Assembly (NCBI GenBank): GCA_963971535.1
Contig: OZ020601.1
Coordinates: 24,228,471 to 24,292,470 of the forward strand
Direction: 5' to 3'
DNA from: Notolepis coatsorum
Lineage: Eukaryota > Chordata > Actinopteri > Aulopiformes > Paralepididae
DNA length: 64,000 bases
In this document: positions 63,172-64,000 of the stretch, one piece after another
Layout: each line of letters opens with the position of its first letter
How positions within the stretch are numbered: position 1 is the stretch's first letter
The notes under the pieces: generated by a model
What the model saw: the letters and a program-made list of their open reading frames with translations, nothing else
The model's database searches: none
Told to the model about the DNA's origin: nothing
Translations under genes and position numbers: made by a program

Positions 63172-63175
63172 ACAT

Positions 63176-63799
63176 CATGACAGCTCTGTAGCGGGAACGC
63201 TGCTCCACGACTTCAGGACAGTAGTCTTCATAGATTTGGACTGGTTTCCCTTCGTATTCCAGCTTTCCCCTCCTCTTCCGTGCCTCCCGAACAATTTTTT
63301 CTTTTATTCCATAATGTAAACAGGCAATAACTGCTCTAGGCCTGGAGCTATTTGTTGCTTTGGCACCGGCTCTGTAACATCGGTCCAATTCGGGTGTCGT
63401 AGGAAGGATCTCTACCCCCAGAATATCAACCAGTACCTTTGCAAACAAGACATTGGGTTGGTCGCTATTCACGGACTCCTCCAGTCCTAATATGCGAATG
63501 TTGGATCGACGGATACGGGATTCGACGTCGGTTAGCTTAGCCTTTAGCTTAACATTGCTTTCTTCTAGAGCCATACATCTAGCCCCTATATTGCCCACCG
63601 TGTCAGTCCAAGTATTCAAGCTGTCTTCCACAGAGGTCAGACGAACGGCGTGTTCACTAACCAACGTACAGAGGCTGTCGAGTTTGGTTTCGATCGAAAG
63701 GATCGTGACAGCGGACGCTCTGAATTCTTTGGTTAAGTCGTTTACCTGGTTGGTTAAGGATTGCCTGAGCTCTTCAATTAGCCTAGCAATGGCGATCAT
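63176..63799 (-). pseudogene. L1 copy B ORF1, N-terminal two thirds
   Basis: Starts at or before Met 63799. A long heptad-patterned coiled coil (about residues 5-105), then RRSNIRILGLEE and PELDRCYRAG of the RRM-like domain, then QIYEDYCPEVVEQRSRYRAVM at the interruption. L1 ORF1 proteins are trimeric RNA-binding chaperones. The upstream limit of the ORF is not certain. Confidence 0.85.
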
Positions 63800-64000
63800 A
63801 TCAGTGGGAGCGTCGTCTTTCTTGGATTCATTTCTCGTTGTTTTCTACGTTGCCATTGTGGTTCTTTCAGTCAAAATAGTTAGTAGGAAACTTAAGGGGA
63901 TGTATACATAAAGGTTTAATCGAGTTGAGAGTATAAAAAGAGGCTTTTAAAACGAAATATTAAAAAAGGGAGTCGCAGCGTAGCAGAGAGCGACTTCTAC
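63800..64000 (-). promoter_or_regulatory. 5' region of L1 copy B up to the window edge
   Basis: By position this is the ORF1 leader or 5' UTR. It holds TATAAAAAG on the + strand (about 63934) but no clear - strand promoter motif. Confidence 0.4.

Larger units (their letters stand above)
59857..63175 (-). mobile_element. LINE with EN and RT (jockey superfamily, fish Rex/L2-like) inserted in L1 ORF1
   Basis: Inserted between the codons RAVM and GPLYKLG of L1 ORF1. The 3' end has the short repeat CTTGTAT (- strand), a usual L2/CR1-type tail. A single ORF is spread over several frames (see separate entries). The element starts within a few bases of its first Met at 63171, so it is full length for coding or truncated just upstream. 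Confidence 0.9.
53600..64000 (-). mobile_element. L1-type LINE, copy B, nearly full length but broken
   Basis: Runs right to left. The 5' UTR begins beyond about 63800 and reaches the window edge. ORF1 is at 63176-63799 plus 59675-59856, the inter-ORF region is 58632-59674, ORF2 is at about 53883-58631, and the A-rich 3' UTR is at about 53600-53830. It is interrupted by a LINE at 59857-63175 and a MITE at 54745-55817, and carries several frameshifts in ORF2. The 3' target duplication was not located. Confidence 0.88.

Noticed and set aside
63453-63911. 152-codon + strand frame at the right edge
   Set aside because: It is the antisense shadow of L1 ORF1.

Overview
This is a teleost fish genomic window. 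Evidence: split exons with GT-AG introns, fish-type LINEs, tRNA-derived SINEs and hAT, piggyBac-like and PIF/Harbinger elements, long (GT)n, (CT)n and (ATT)n tracts, and motifs such as AACGTTAGC. It holds one recognisable host gene; almost everything else is transposon or simple repeat. I cannot name the species.

Host gene. ZUP1 (ZUFSP), the K63-ubiquitin-specific cysteine deubiquitinase, lies on the + strand. Nine coding exons run from 11383 to 50457 with intact frame and matching intron phases (625 codons). They encode N-terminal zinc fingers, a ubiquitin-binding MIU helix, a helical region and the papain-like C78 peptidase fold. The expected catalytic triad is visible (Cys416, His553, Asp574 by my numbering). 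A non-coding first exon may end at 10697. The very short last coding exon was not found. The introns total about 37 kb and are filled with transposons.

Layout. 1-209: piece of a jockey-type LINE. 1593-3721: young 5'-truncated L1 with a 16-bp target duplication. 3772-11382: microsatellite, hAT element, a second LINE type, a DIRS-type tyrosine recombinase remnant, SINE-like repeats. 11383-12016: ZUP1 exon 1, then a 32-bp minisatellite and several MITEs. 18341-23274: a nearly complete two-gene ISL2EU-type (PIF/Harbinger superfamily) transposon, with a THAP-DDE transposase on the - strand and a SWIM-YqaJ nuclease on the + strand. 23796-35335: a nested block in intron 5 (hAT > tandem repeat > SINE > Harbinger MITE, with a piggyBac-like element alongside). 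35336-36484: exons 6 and 7. 36617-42185: hAT with piggyBac-like insertions, and a large foldback. 42186-50457: exons 8 and 9, separated by a minisatellite interrupted by transposons. 53600-64000: a degraded but nearly full-length L1 whose ORF1 is split by a LINE carrying endonuclease and RT domains.

Many insertions can be checked from the sequence itself: perfect 8-bp duplications for seven hAT elements (an eighth matches 7 of 8), TTAA for the piggyBac-like group, TAA/TTA for Harbinger, and 9-16 bp for L1 and SINEs. The order of insertion can therefore be read directly.
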